From NCBI GenBank assembly GCA_963846585.1, contig CAWJWO010000003.1, positions 62,001 to 126,000 on the forward strand: a DNA stretch of 64,000 bases, written 5' to 3'. Below, in pieces: positions 43,954 through 53,459 of this stretch (its first letter is position 1; each line of letters opens with the position of its first letter). A program made the translations under genes and the position numbers. The notes below the pieces were generated by a model. The model was not told where the DNA came from and did not search any database. It saw only the letters and a list, made by a program, of their open reading frames with translations. Source of the DNA: JAAUTT01 sp963846585. GTDB lineage: Bacteria > Bacteroidota > Bacteroidia > Bacteroidales > JAAUTT01.

Positions 43954-45768
43954 TTAATCCACTATTAAACAATTTACCTTACAAATGACAATATTTAGCA
44001 ATTCCTTTTCAATCATCTCAAGGTTTTGAAGTAATAATTTATTAATGCTACCGCCATTTAATGACAAATTAGTAAACAGGCTTCTGTAATATTCAATCCC
44101 TTTAAGTAAATTGTCCCTGAAAGTTATAAAATATTCAATTTGTTTATCCGTCATAGATTTTGAAATTTCATCAGCCTTCTTTTTCAGAAAATCGACATAC
44201 ATCGCTAACTCTTTTATAAACATGTGGGGACGATCAGTCCGTACGATTAAATTAATCCGTTCATAAATGTGGCTTACCATTTCCTTAATAGTTGAGACTT
44301 TTGAAAAATATGCAAGGTTTGGACCCGGACAAACAGATACGCCATTGCCTTCGATGTTATGATCAAGTTTATTGCTTAATAAGGCCGATGTGCCTAATCC
44401 TACACAAATGCATGATTTATCTGTAATATTATTATATTCACTATTGTAATCGTCAAACGGTAAATTCATTCCGGAAAGTTGAGCTATTTTTAGGTTCTGG
44501 TACTGGCGTGAAGCAGTACAAATCGGACGATCAGAAAATTCCGTATTAGAAACAAGATACTTTTTAGTACAGGGATTGCCTGGTTTACCCTGTTTCAGGT
44601 AGGTTTGTTTTTCAATATCTTTTGTATTTCCCCGAACGCTGTTAAACAACACTCCTAAAGGTGATATGTTGCTTAAATATAAGTCATTTTCTCTTGCATT
44701 TGATAGTAATTCAAGAGTATGTGGATCAATGTTTACCGCCTCAGGCACTAAAAGAAACGGAGAACCCCATCCAACTGAATCAAGGTTATAATAATTAAGT
44801 AAAAATTCATGTTCCATTGAAGTGCCTACCCCTCCTTGAGCTGTAATCTTTAAATCAGGTGGTTCTGCAGGTGATATTCGTTTTTTTTCTTTTAACGAAC
44901 TTGCAAATAATGAATATGTAGTTTGAATCAACTCATCACGGTTTACTTTAAACTCCTCTAAAATAGGCCCCATTAAGTAGCCTTGTGTTGCAAAAGCATG
45001 ACCTCCGCAATTTAATCCTGATTCAATACGGTATTCTGAAACCCATAAACCTTTTTTTGCAAGAAACTTGCCTTGTATAAGCGCAGACCTGTAATCGCTC
45101 ACCTTTAAAATTATTTTTTTACAGAGTGTCCCATTATTATCAGGGAAAAAGTCATTAAAATTTTCTAAATAACTGTACAACCTTGGACTCATGCCGGCCG
45201 ACAAAACTATGGATGAATTCAGGTTACTATTGGCAAAACCCCTGAGGGCAGAATGTGCATCGTTATATTCTATGGGAAGTTTCTCTTTATGATGATAATT
45301 CTCTTTATCCAGCTTGGTCATGATATTAACATCGATACTTCCTACCTGAATATTATCTTTCAGCCAGTTAACAGCATCATTTTTGTTTTGGCCTTTACAT
45401 ATACGATCGAACTTTTGTTTTAAAATTGATGTATCAGGGAGCATTTCAAGATAAGAATCCAGTGCATTATCATTCTTCTTAACTGATTTCTTTAATTCAT
45501 CTACTTTTGTTTTAACAATATAATTTATTAAATTCAGATAGGCTGTAATCCGTTTTGCCCTGAAATCGTCAATTTTATCGGAAATTGCCTCAAATGGGAT
45601 AGTAAGCTTTATGCTGTAAAATTCTCTCATTTTCTCCATTAAAAGGTCATCCACCAGAGAAATTACCGAGGATATTCCATAAGGCGCAACTTTAGCCGGA
45701 GTATCAATTGTAAAACCAATTCCCATCACGGGAATGTGAAATGTGTGAGCATTAAATCTGTCATTCAT
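43954..45768 (-). CDS. conserved 604-residue protein with flavin-barrel-like motifs
   Basis: This soluble protein contains SGLNCGGHAFATQGYLMGP, LKITAQGGVGTSMEHEFLL and VGWGSPFLLVPEA. The glycine-rich AQGGVGT and the order of these motifs recall the phosphate-binding region of nitronate-monooxygenase-like FMN barrels. Several cysteines occur in the second half (GNPCTKK, SDRPICTASRQ, SCICVGLGTSA, SVCPGP), so a metal or redox centre is possible. The N-terminus names a HIPVMGIGFTID segment. No exact family is recognised; an oxidoreductase is a guess. It is monocistronic. Confidence 0.5.
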   Translation of the reverse strand: MNDRFNAHTFHIPVMGIGFTIDTPAKVAPYGISSVISLVDDLLMEKMREFYSIKLTIPFEAISDKIDDFRAKRITAYLNLINYIVKTKVDELKKSVKKNDNALDSYLEMLPDTSILKQKFDRICKGQNKNDAVNWLKDNIQVGSIDVNIMTKLDKENYHHKEKLPIEYNDAHSALRGFANSNLNSSIVLSAGMSPRLYSYLENFNDFFPDNNGTLCKKIILKVSDYRSALIQGKFLAKKGLWVSEYRIESGLNCGGHAFATQGYLMGPILEEFKVNRDELIQTTYSLFASSLKEKKRISPAEPPDLKITAQGGVGTSMEHEFLLNYYNLDSVGWGSPFLLVPEAVNIDPHTLELLSNARENDLYLSNISPLGVLFNSVRGNTKDIEKQTYLKQGKPGNPCTKKYLVSNTEFSDRPICTASRQYQNLKIAQLSGMNLPFDDYNSEYNNITDKSCICVGLGTSALLSNKLDHNIEGNGVSVCPGPNLAYFSKVSTIKEMVSHIYERINLIVRTDRPHMFIKELAMYVDFLKKKADEISKSMTDKQIEYFITFRDNLLKGIEYYRSLFTNLSLNGGSINKLLLQNLEMIEKELLNIVICKVNCLIVD

Positions 45769-45830
45769 TCTATTAAGTTCTGATCAAGCCCGCAAAGGTA
45801 GCAATATATTTAAAATATGTACTTAATCAT

Positions 45831-45883
45831 AGTTGCAGGTACTTGTACCCTGAGCTTAGCCGAATGGTGCAGGTTGCAGGTTT
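45831..45883. repeat. GTTGCAGGT words around a degenerate CCTGAGC..CGAA motif
   Basis: GTTGCAGGTACTTGTACC is followed by CCTGAGCTTAGCCGAATGG (45849-45867) and GTGCAGGTTGCAGGT. The middle motif is a diverged single copy of the unit of the 10-copy array at 58851. The outer words match the GCAACCT family in reverse orientation. Confidence 0.65.
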
Positions 45884-45983
45884 TTTTGGGAAATATTTTT
45901 TAATTTTAAAAAAATTCCTTTCATTTACAACTATTATTATTAACTACTAATCATTTGCAAATTAAATTAACTTCTAATCAACT

Positions 45984-46736
45984 ATGAAAAAAAATCCTAT
46001 AATAATTATTTTAATACTGTTATGTATTGAAATGTTTAACAGTTATGGACAAGACAGCATAAAAGCAATGCATCGTAATGTATTAACTGAGCTAAATGTA
46101 AATTTATTTCAGGGACAATTATCCTTAAATAATGCTATAAATCAGATTAAATTCCGATACATGCTCTCTGATGTTTATGCCATCCGTCTTGGAATTACAG
46201 CAGAATCAGAACAACAGACAAATAATTCTGATCTAAATTACGGGACTAACCCATCAATGGACAATGAGACTGGAAAATCATATGCTATTGGTATAAATTT
46301 GGGACTTGAGAAACATTTTAAGGGAACCAAACGATTATCCCCCTACATCGGAGGAGAAATAGCTTTTGGTTTCAGATGGTCTAATTATGTTATCAACAAT
46401 GAAGATTTAACTACTACAATTAGTGGGGCCTGGCAACAAACTCAAAACTTACAAAATGTAAACGGATATTATTATACTATAACTACAAATTCTGAAAGAG
46501 GTTATTTTTCAATTGGTTTAAATTTAGTTACCGGATTTGATTTTTATGTTGCAAAACATCTTTTTATTGGCTATGAATTTGAATTTGGCTTCACTGAAAT
46601 AAATTACAGTAATATAAATTATACTTATAGTGGCATTAATAGCTCTAATTATAGTACACAACCAACTCTATCAACCCAAACGTTTTCATTTGGACCTAAT
46701 CTTATTAATGGTATCCGTGTAGGATATGTTTTCTAA
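45984..46736 (+). CDS. outer-membrane beta-barrel protein
   Basis: The protein has 250 residues with a signal peptide (MKKNPIIIILILLCIEMFNSYGQ). Alternating aromatic strands (GINLGLEKHF, SPYIGGEIAFGFRW, LNLVTGFDFYVAKHLFIGYEFEFGF) end in the C-terminal GIRVGYVF with terminal phenylalanine, the usual signal for outer-membrane barrels. It is probably an 8-stranded porin-like protein. It lies 18 bp upstream of the IPT lipoprotein gene, so the two are likely co-expressed at the surface. Confidence 0.75.
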   Translation: MKKNPIIIILILLCIEMFNSYGQDSIKAMHRNVLTELNVNLFQGQLSLNNAINQIKFRYMLSDVYAIRLGITAESEQQTNNSDLNYGTNPSMDNETGKSYAIGINLGLEKHFKGTKRLSPYIGGEIAFGFRWSNYVINNEDLTTTISGAWQQTQNLQNVNGYYYTITTNSERGYFSIGLNLVTGFDFYVAKHLFIGYEFEFGFTEINYSNINYTYSGINSSNYSTQPTLSTQTFSFGPNLINGIRVGYVF

Positions 46737-46754
46737 AATCTTATTATAGTAAAT

Positions 46755-48419
46755 ATGAAAAAGTTAAACATTATTGCATATATAGCACTTTTAATTAATT
46801 GTGCATGCCAGAAAAAAGAATCGGATCCAAGTTTGACAACTATTAGTGCCACACCAACATCTGTTTACACTTGTACTGCCATTGCCAAAGTTAACAGCCT
46901 GGGCAGTTACAACATTCTTGATCATGGTTTTGTATTTTATTATTCTAATGCGGATAATTTATACAATGTTAATATGTCAAATAGTGTTTCCCTAGGTAAG
47001 ATGATTGCAAAAGATACATTTGCTTCGAATATTATCCTACCGGAAAATAATTATTCTTATACAAATTATAAATGGTATATAAGGGGTTATATTACAAACG
47101 AAAAAGGAATTATTTATGGAAATTCAGCTTCATTTTTTCCTCTTACACCTTCATTATTAAGTGTATATCCTACTACAGCTAAAATTGGGGACACCGTAAC
47201 CATTACCGGGAACAATTTTGATTTAAATCCAATAAATGATGTGGTTCAATTCAATAGTTACAGCAATTACACTGCTAAGGTAATTGCCTGTTCAAAAACT
47301 ACTTTGACAGTTATTGTACCTGATTTTACATCCGGGTATTACTATGGTGGAAGTGTCAGCATTAGTGTAACTATTGGAAACCAAACTTATACTTTAAATA
47401 ATGCTTTTACCCCTGCATTTTCAGTTACCGGCTTTAATCCGAACAATGGTACTTTTGGTACAACAATTAATATATTGGGTTATTATTTAAATAATGTATC
47501 AAGTGTCTTGTTAGGCAATGTATCAGTTTCCTTTTATACTTCTTCCTCATCAGATATAATTTTAAATGTACCAAGCAATATTACTTCCCAAAAATTTAAT
47601 ATTTATGTTATTAACGGAAATACAAAAAATCAGGTTCCAGGTGGTTATTTTATAATGAATAATTTAACAACATCATCTATTACTCCTGCTATGGTAATCC
47701 CGGGAACTTTAATAACTATCAATGGAACAAACTTCAATAATGTATTAAATTATAATAAAATATACATTGGTTCAACAATGATTTATGCAAATAGTTATGG
47801 TGATGCTAATAATTTTATAAATGCAAACCTGCCAACAACAATTACAGGAGGTTCTTATAAAGTTTCAGTAAGTAACGGGCTTGATTCGGTGACAGTACCT
47901 GGTAACCTGACTGTTGTTATTCCAACTATAACCGGCATATCCCCAACCAGTGGATCATGGGGGACAAACCTGACAATAACCGGGCATAATTTTAATATGA
48001 ATGGTGGATATATTTTATTTAATGAAAATTATTGCTATCCCAATAGTTATGATTCAACATCTTATAATATAAATGTACCATCAACATTATTACCGGGAAC
48101 TTACCAGGTCAATATAATGAATAATTCGTATCAAATTATATCTTCTCTAAATTTCACGTTACTTCCGCCTACTTTAACATCCCTGACTCCTTCAAGCGGA
48201 TCGGCAGGTACTTCCGTAATTATTTCAGGACAAGGATTCAGAAGTAATACTAATAATGTTTATGTTTCGTTTGGAAATTTAGTTGCACAAGTTACTGCTG
48301 TAAATAATACTGAAATAAATGTTAATGTTCCTTCAGGGGTAACTTCAGGAGCTTATTTAGTTTCAGTAACTGTAAATAATTATACCATTACAAATTCATT
48401 AACATTCACCGCTCCTTAA
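46755..48419 (+). CDS. surface lipoprotein with tandem IPT/TIG domains
   Basis: The protein has 554 residues. The N-terminus MKKLNIIAYIALLINCAC has a lipobox-like end (LINC or CAC). After about 130 residues come at least four IPT/TIG repeats, each with a GDTVTITGNNF, GTTINILGYYL, GTLITINGTNF, GTNLTITGHNF or GTSVIISGQGF core. This Ig-like fold is typical of carbohydrate-binding or structural surface proteins in Bacteroidota. It is coupled to the barrel protein gene upstream (18 bp). The ligand is unknown. Confidence 0.75.
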   Translation: MKKLNIIAYIALLINCACQKKESDPSLTTISATPTSVYTCTAIAKVNSLGSYNILDHGFVFYYSNADNLYNVNMSNSVSLGKMIAKDTFASNIILPENNYSYTNYKWYIRGYITNEKGIIYGNSASFFPLTPSLLSVYPTTAKIGDTVTITGNNFDLNPINDVVQFNSYSNYTAKVIACSKTTLTVIVPDFTSGYYYGGSVSISVTIGNQTYTLNNAFTPAFSVTGFNPNNGTFGTTINILGYYLNNVSSVLLGNVSVSFYTSSSSDIILNVPSNITSQKFNIYVINGNTKNQVPGGYFIMNNLTTSSITPAMVIPGTLITINGTNFNNVLNYNKIYIGSTMIYANSYGDANNFINANLPTTITGGSYKVSVSNGLDSVTVPGNLTVVIPTITGISPTSGSWGTNLTITGHNFNMNGGYILFNENYCYPNSYDSTSYNINVPSTLLPGTYQVNIMNNSYQIISSLNFTLLPPTLTSLTPSSGSAGTSVIISGQGFRSNTNNVYVSFGNLVAQVTAVNNTEINVNVPSGVTSGAYLVSVTVNNYTITNSLTFTAP

Positions 48420-48555
48420 TCCACTATCAACTATACTTCTTTTAAAAATTAATTATTAATAATCAACAATTTGCACATTTGTACATCTTCTAATCCACAT
48501 CCACACTCTTCTAAATTCCAAAATAAAAAATATTTTAAAAATATTTGACAAAATA

Positions 48556-48613
48556 TTTGGAGATATCAAAATAATATAATTATATTTGTACTTCACTAGT
48601 TATGTAGTACACT
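48556..48613 (+). promoter_or_regulatory. promoter and GntR/YtrA-like operator
   Basis: TTTG (48556-48559) and TATATTTG (48581-48588) fit the Bacteroidota -33/-7 promoter pattern, with 21 bp between them. TGTACT (48587-48592) and AGTACA (48606-48611) form an inverted repeat over the -7 and start region, like operators of YtrA-type GntR repressors. The third gene of the operon encodes such a regulator, so autoregulation is likely. Confidence 0.5.
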
Positions 48614-48629
48614 ATTTAAATATTCAACT

Positions 48630-49439
48630 ATGATAGAAATTAAAAACCTTACATTCAGTTATCAAAGGAAAAATATCCTTTTTGACCATCTGAGCATCGA
48701 CATTCCAATGGGTAATATTTATGGCTTATTGGGAAAAAATGGCGCCGGTAAAACTACATTGTTAAAACAAATTACCGGACTTCTTAATCCTACCCTTGGA
48801 GAATGCCTGTTATTTGGCATTCCTTCACGGCACAGACTCCCTTCTGTACTTGAAAACCTTTATCTGATCCCCGAAGAATTTGAACTTCCGGCAATAAAGG
48901 TCAACGAATTTGTCAGTATCCACGCCCCGTTTTATCCAAAGTTTGACAATGATCTCCTACAAAAATACCTTACTGAATTTCAGGTATCAGGAAATCCAAA
49001 ACTAACAACTTTGTCATACGGCCAAAAGAAAAAGTTTTTGATAGCCTTTGGGCTTGCAACATGTACCCAGATTTTATTGCTTGATGAACCAACCAATGGA
49101 TTGGATATTCCTTCCAAAAGCCAGTTCAGGAAAATCATTGCATCATCTATGAACGAGGAAAGGATCATTATCATATCGACTCATCAGGTACGTGATTTGG
49201 CAAGCCTGATAGACTTTATAATTATTCTGGATAACGGTAAGGTAATTTTTAACAGGAGCATAGAAGATATAGCTTCGAAAGTTGCCTTTACGCAATCAAA
49301 AGATATTTCTAACCTGGATGTAATATACAGCGAAGATATCTTAGGAGGCAAAGCGGTTATCTATAGAAAAAAAAGCGAAGAAACAGAAGTCGATATTGAA
49401 TTATTGTTTAACGGAGTTGTCTCCGGCGCTAAAATATAG
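48630..49439 (+). CDS. ABC transporter ATP-binding protein (YtrB-like operon)
   Basis: This 269-residue ATPase has Walker A LLGKNGAGKTTLLKQ, signature LSYGQKKKFLIA, Walker B ILLLDEPTNGLD and an H-loop (STHQVRDL). It belongs to the exporter class that pairs with a small permease and a GntR repressor. The permease gene follows after a 138-bp repeat-containing gap. Its stop codon TAG is immediately followed by a TTAGTGC repeat block. Confidence 0.85.
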   Translation: MIEIKNLTFSYQRKNILFDHLSIDIPMGNIYGLLGKNGAGKTTLLKQITGLLNPTLGECLLFGIPSRHRLPSVLENLYLIPEEFELPAIKVNEFVSIHAPFYPKFDNDLLQKYLTEFQVSGNPKLTTLSYGQKKKFLIAFGLATCTQILLLDEPTNGLDIPSKSQFRKIIASSMNEERIIIISTHQVRDLASLIDFIIILDNGKVIFNRSIEDIASKVAFTQSKDISNLDVIYSEDILGGKAVIYRKKSEETEVDIELLFNGVVSGAKI

Positions 49440-49572
49440 GGCTTAGTACTTAGTGCATAGTGCATAGTTATTATCACTTAGTTAATCAATTAATAACTTA
49501 ATCACCTATTCACTTAATCACTTAATCACATAATTATTTAATTACTTAATCACCTAATCACTTAATCACTTT
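49440..49572. repeat. TTAGTGCATAG and TTAATCAC word repeats inside the operon
   Basis: GGCTTAGTACTTAGTGCATAG starts right at the stop codon of the ABC ATPase gene. It is followed by about ten degenerate copies of CACTTAATCAC/CACCTAATCAC up to the ATG of the permease gene at 49578. It occupies an intercistronic region, so it should be transcribed. Confidence 0.8.
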
Positions 49573-49577
49573 AAAAA

Positions 49578-50348
49578 ATGGAAAAGAATAATTATTTTAA
49601 TATAAATCGGGTTATACATTTATTCATCCGTCAGTTACGTTTCAGCGCCAATGGACTTTTAATAGGTTTTGGAGCTGTGTCGGGAATTATTGTTTTTATA
49701 TTATCCCTTACAATTATATTCGGTCATGTAAGTATGAACAGTAATATATTTTTGAGTAATATAATGCCATCTTTCTTTATAATGGGATATATTTTTACAA
49801 GTATGGTTTATTCCGAATTGCGTACACCTCAGCGTGGGTACATTTTTATGATATTACCCGCGTCAACACTCGAAAAACTAATTGTTCCCTGGATATTATC
49901 TTCTGTACTATACATAATCGCTTCTGTATTTGCAATGATTCTGATAAATATCCTGCTTATTGGAGTGGCAATTTTATTTTCAGGGAACCATGTTCCGCTA
50001 TTTAATCCGTTATCACCTGCAGTGTTAAAAATGTTTGCCATATACCTTGTAACTCAGTCTGTTTTTCTCCTCGGTGCCATTTACTTCAAAAGGTACCATT
50101 TCTTAAAAACAGTATTATCTCTTTTCGTAATATGCATGATAATATCATTTTATGTTGGGATTACCGCCAGGTTGATTGTATTTCACAATTTTCAAAGTAT
50201 CAGTTTTGATAATAACAATATGCCTGATAATGTGCAGAATTTCTTTTCCTACACTTTTACCCCGATTATAAAAGTTCTGTTTTGGGGCTTTTTAGCTCCA
50301 TTTTTCCTGTTAGTTTCGTATTTCCGTTTAAGAGAAAAGGAGGTTTAA
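49578..50348 (+). CDS. ABC transporter permease-like membrane protein
   Basis: This 256-residue protein has six likely membrane helices, for example GLLIGFGAVSGIIVFILSLT, SSVLYIIASVFAMILINILL and TLSLFVICMIISFYVG-like segments. It has no signature beyond this topology. It stands between the ABC ATPase and the GntR gene (2 bp gap to the latter), which defines it as the permease of the exporter. The likely substrate class is an antimicrobial peptide or cell-envelope stress signal, by analogy to YtrABC systems. Confidence 0.75.
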   Translation: MEKNNYFNINRVIHLFIRQLRFSANGLLIGFGAVSGIIVFILSLTIIFGHVSMNSNIFLSNIMPSFFIMGYIFTSMVYSELRTPQRGYIFMILPASTLEKLIVPWILSSVLYIIASVFAMILINILLIGVAILFSGNHVPLFNPLSPAVLKMFAIYLVTQSVFLLGAIYFKRYHFLKTVLSLFVICMIISFYVGITARLIVFHNFQSISFDNNNMPDNVQNFFSYTFTPIIKVLFWGFLAPFFLLVSYFRLREKEV

Positions 50349-50350
50349 AA

Positions 50351-50713
50351 ATGGATTTTGTAAATAAACAACCAATATACAAGCAAATTGCGGATAATTT
50401 CTGTGAAACTGTTCTAAAGAAGGAATGGCAGGCAAATGAAAAAATACCTTCGGTGCGTGATATTGCCATTCAGGCAGAGGTAAACCCAAACACAGCAATC
50501 AGGGCTTATACATTTTTGCAGGATCAGGGCATAATCTACAATAAACGAGGCTTAGGGTATTTTGTATCAGAAAACGGATACAGCAAAGCGCTTGAAATGC
50601 GCAAGACTGAGTTTATAGAAAAGGACTTGCCTTATATTTTCAAAACAATGAATTTATTAGGGCTTAAAATTGAAGACATAATTCAATCCTATTCTAATAG
50701 CAAGACAATATGA
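50351..50713 (+). CDS. GntR-family (YtrA-type) repressor
   Basis: This 120-residue protein starts at 50351 (MDFVNKQPIYKQIADNFCE). The winged HTH is complete: KIPSVRDIAIQAEVNPNTAIRAYTFLQDQGIIYNKR. The short C-terminal helix pair marks the YtrA subfamily, which controls ABC exporters. A longer frame from 50282 overlaps the permease end and is not the start. It should bind the TGTACT/AGTACA repeat upstream of the operon. Confidence 0.85.
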   Translation: MDFVNKQPIYKQIADNFCETVLKKEWQANEKIPSVRDIAIQAEVNPNTAIRAYTFLQDQGIIYNKRGLGYFVSENGYSKALEMRKTEFIEKDLPYIFKTMNLLGLKIEDIIQSYSNSKTI

Positions 50714-50723
50714 TAGTAGATAA

Positions 50724-50766
50724 GTATTCAATAATCAATATTCAATAATCAATATTCAATAACTAA
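50724..50766. repeat. ATTCAATAATCAAT tandem repeat
   Basis: Three copies of TATTCAATAATCAA in tandem (14-bp unit) sit between the GntR gene and the DUF4097 gene, within the likely operon. Confidence 0.75.
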
Positions 50767-50771
50767 ATGCT

Positions 50772-51845
50772 ATGAAAACAAGTAACAAAATCCTATTAGG
50801 CTTATTCGCTTTAGTATTAATAATAATTGGTATAATACTTTTTGCACTTCGTAATGAATTTATGGGAAAAGAATCTTATAATTATCAAAAATACAAATTA
50901 AGCAGTAATGATTATTCGTTTATTCAGGACTATAAGGCATCGTCTCCTGTAAATATCGAAATATCCACTTCCGGTGGAAACATTACCGCTAATGGTTATG
51001 AAGGTGATACAATTGAAGTATCTTTTATAGTTAAAAAAAGAAACACAGTACTTGATTTAAAATTAGACGATCTTAAAAAAATAGCAGAAGTGGAAATCTC
51101 GCAATCTGGTTCAAATCTAAAAATTAACATTAAAAGATGTTATGAAAGAAAACTCAGCGTTGGTTTTATTATTAAAACCCCTTCTAAATCGTCGGTAAAT
51201 TTAAGTACCAGTGGCGGAAACATTTCCATAACGGGAATAACAGGAAAGCATTTTACCAATACTAGCGGCGGAAATATCGATATCGATAAAATTAACGGAG
51301 AAGCTGATTTAGTTACATCCGGCGGCAATATATCACTTAACAATTCTGTTGCTGACATAAAAGCCAACACTTCCGGCGGTAATATAACAATGAATAAAAT
51401 CGACGGAACACTTGATGTATCAACTTCCGGTGGGAATATCGATGCCGGGAACATCAATAAAGGATTACTGGCACATACAAGTGGCGGCAATATTGATGTT
51501 AAAAATGCACAGGGCACTGTAGATGTTAATACTTCCGGAGGGTCAATAACACTGGATAACCTCTCGGGATCGGTTAAAGCATATACCAGCGGGGGTGATA
51601 TTAATGCAAATATCAGCCAGGTAAAAGAAAAACTTGAACTCGAAACTACGGGAGGGTCTATAAATGCAACAATTCCGGATGGTTTAGGGCTCGATCTTGA
51701 TTTGTCAGCCGATCAGATAAAGACTCCATTGACACATTTTTCGGGCACAGCAAAAGAGGACAGGATAAAAGGCAAAATTAATGGTGGCGGAATTCCGGTC
51801 CGTCTTTCAAGTTCGGGGGGTATAGTATCTCTCAATTATAAGTAG
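50772..51845 (+). CDS. DUF4097-type beta-helix protein, membrane-anchored
   Basis: This 357-residue protein has one N-terminal membrane helix (ILLGLFALVLIIIGIILFAL). The rest is a right-handed beta-helix or adhesin-like DUF4097 domain built of about ten TSGGNI/TSGGSI rungs spaced roughly 20 residues (STSGGNITANGY, TSGGNIDIDKI, TSGGSITLDNL). It is the fourth gene of the ABC/GntR operon. Such proteins often accompany these regulators, but their function is unknown. It is probably in the periplasm. Confidence 0.8.
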   Translation: MKTSNKILLGLFALVLIIIGIILFALRNEFMGKESYNYQKYKLSSNDYSFIQDYKASSPVNIEISTSGGNITANGYEGDTIEVSFIVKKRNTVLDLKLDDLKKIAEVEISQSGSNLKINIKRCYERKLSVGFIIKTPSKSSVNLSTSGGNISITGITGKHFTNTSGGNIDIDKINGEADLVTSGGNISLNNSVADIKANTSGGNITMNKIDGTLDVSTSGGNIDAGNINKGLLAHTSGGNIDVKNAQGTVDVNTSGGSITLDNLSGSVKAYTSGGDINANISQVKEKLELETTGGSINATIPDGLGLDLDLSADQIKTPLTHFSGTAKEDRIKGKINGGGIPVRLSSSGGIVSLNYK

Positions 51846-51849
51846 TAAC

Positions 51850-52000
51850 AAAGGACAGAGGACAGAGGACAGATGAAAGATAAAAGATGAAAAATAAAAG
51901 ATTTAAGATTTACAATTTTAGTAAGACTATTAAAATCTTAAATTTGGAATCTTAAATCATAAAGTCTTGGTTCCTGGTTCTTGGCTCCTGGTTCTGTTAC
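51850..52000. repeat. GGACAGA, AAAGATAAAAGATGA, CTTAAAT and GGTTCCTGG words
   Basis: The block follows the DUF4097 stop by 4 bp. It has GAGGACAGAGGACAGA, then GAAAGATAAAAGATGAAAA (reverse of the TTTATC family), TTAAGATT/AATCTTAAAT words, then CTTGGTTCCTGGTTCTTGG and CTCCTGGTTC. At least four word families meet in one gap. Confidence 0.8.
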
Positions 52001-52037
52001 GACTTACTAAATAAGTCATACTTATTACTATAAATTA

Positions 52038-53282
52038 ATGTTTATAAGAACTTTAATAATACTTTCCGTATTTTTAATAATTGATTTAATTGGCTTTCAG
52101 GGATTCTGGGTATTGACTAAAAATTATTCATTTTTAACAACACAATGGCCATATTATTCTTACTGGATTGTTTCTCTTTTTTGTTATTCACTTATTTTAT
52201 ATGCCCAATTTACCAAATGGTCACGATGGAATAAATATTTCAGATCATATAGTATTTCCATGCTGTTTATAATTATTGTCTCAAAACTTGTTTTGGACAT
52301 TTTTGTCCTTACCGGTGATGTAATCGTTTTCTTACAATGGTTATTGACTAACATTTTGCAACTGTTTTCAAAATCGGGACTTCATGCTTTAACATTAAAT
52401 TATTCGGTATTTATAATCAGGATTGGGTTTATAGCTGCTTTACTTATATTCTTCACCATGATATATGGGATGCTATTTAATACTTATAAATATCAGACGA
52501 AAAAATTGAAACTGATTTTACCCGGTTTACCTGATTCATTTGATGGTTTTAAAATAGTTCAGATTTCTGATTTGCACTCCGGAAGTTTTTTAAATTCAAA
52601 ACCTCTTACCCGGGCTGTGAACATAATTAATGAGCAGAAAGCCGATGTTGTTTTTTTTACTGGTGATATAGTAAATGGCAAATATGAGGAATTACTGCCT
52701 TATATGGGTGTCTTAGAACAAATTAAAGCAAAATACGGCGTATACTCTGTATTCGGAAATCATGATTATGGTGATTATAACAACTGGCAAAATATGGAAA
52801 CCAAACAAAACAACATTCAAAAACTTAAAGAATTTCAAAAAAAGCTTGGATGGGATTTGCTTTGGGATGAGCACCGCACAATTGAGCAAAACGGGGAACG
52901 TATAACTATAATAGGTGTGCAGAATTGCCGGTCACGCAGTTTAATCAGTTATGGAAGTTTGAAAAAAGCTACTGAAAATATTAATTATAGCAGTGTAAAT
53001 ATATTGCTTTCACATGACCCGTCCTTATGGAAAAAAGAAGTAATTAAAAATTTTCCTGACATCGACCTTACTTTATCAGGTCATACTCACGGAATGCAGT
53101 TTGGTATTGATATAGCCGGTATTAAATGGAGTCCAGTCCAATATTTCTATAAAGAATGGGCTGGTTTATATCAAAATAATAATCAGTATCTGTATACAAA
53201 CAGAGGCCTTGGATTTATAGGTTATCATGGCAGAGTCGGAATCCTGCCTGAGATAACTTTAATTGAATTAAGAAAAACATAA
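52038..53282 (+). CDS. membrane metallophosphoesterase
   Basis: The protein has 414 residues. The N-terminal 150 residues have four membrane helices. The C-terminal domain has all calcineurin-like motifs: VQISDLHSG, VVFFTGDIVNG, VFGNHDYGD, NILLSHDP and LTLSGHTHGMQFG (metal-binding D, H, D, N, H, H, H). This is the YkuE/YaeI-like family of membrane-associated phosphoesterases, some of which act on lipid-linked substrates. The substrate here is unknown. It is monocistronic, with repeats on the 5' side. Confidence 0.85.
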   Translation: MFIRTLIILSVFLIIDLIGFQGFWVLTKNYSFLTTQWPYYSYWIVSLFCYSLILYAQFTKWSRWNKYFRSYSISMLFIIIVSKLVLDIFVLTGDVIVFLQWLLTNILQLFSKSGLHALTLNYSVFIIRIGFIAALLIFFTMIYGMLFNTYKYQTKKLKLILPGLPDSFDGFKIVQISDLHSGSFLNSKPLTRAVNIINEQKADVVFFTGDIVNGKYEELLPYMGVLEQIKAKYGVYSVFGNHDYGDYNNWQNMETKQNNIQKLKEFQKKLGWDLLWDEHRTIEQNGERITIIGVQNCRSRSLISYGSLKKATENINYSSVNILLSHDPSLWKKEVIKNFPDIDLTLSGHTHGMQFGIDIAGIKWSPVQYFYKEWAGLYQNNNQYLYTNRGLGFIGYHGRVGILPEITLIELRKT

Positions 53283-53459
53283 TATCAGCAATGATATTAC
53301 ATTTACAAACTAATTTTTCTGAACACTCTTCTGGCTCAAATCAGTCTCAAATTCTATTTCTAAATTATTTTTGAACCCTATTCCCTGCTCTTGTACTTTT
53401 ATACTTACGACTTATGACTTCCGACTAATTTTTCTATATTTGGCAATAATTTTAAAAGT

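Noticed and set aside
50282..50350. Longer start for the GntR gene
   Set aside because: It would overlap the permease end. The family N-terminus begins at MDFVNKQPIYKQI (50351).
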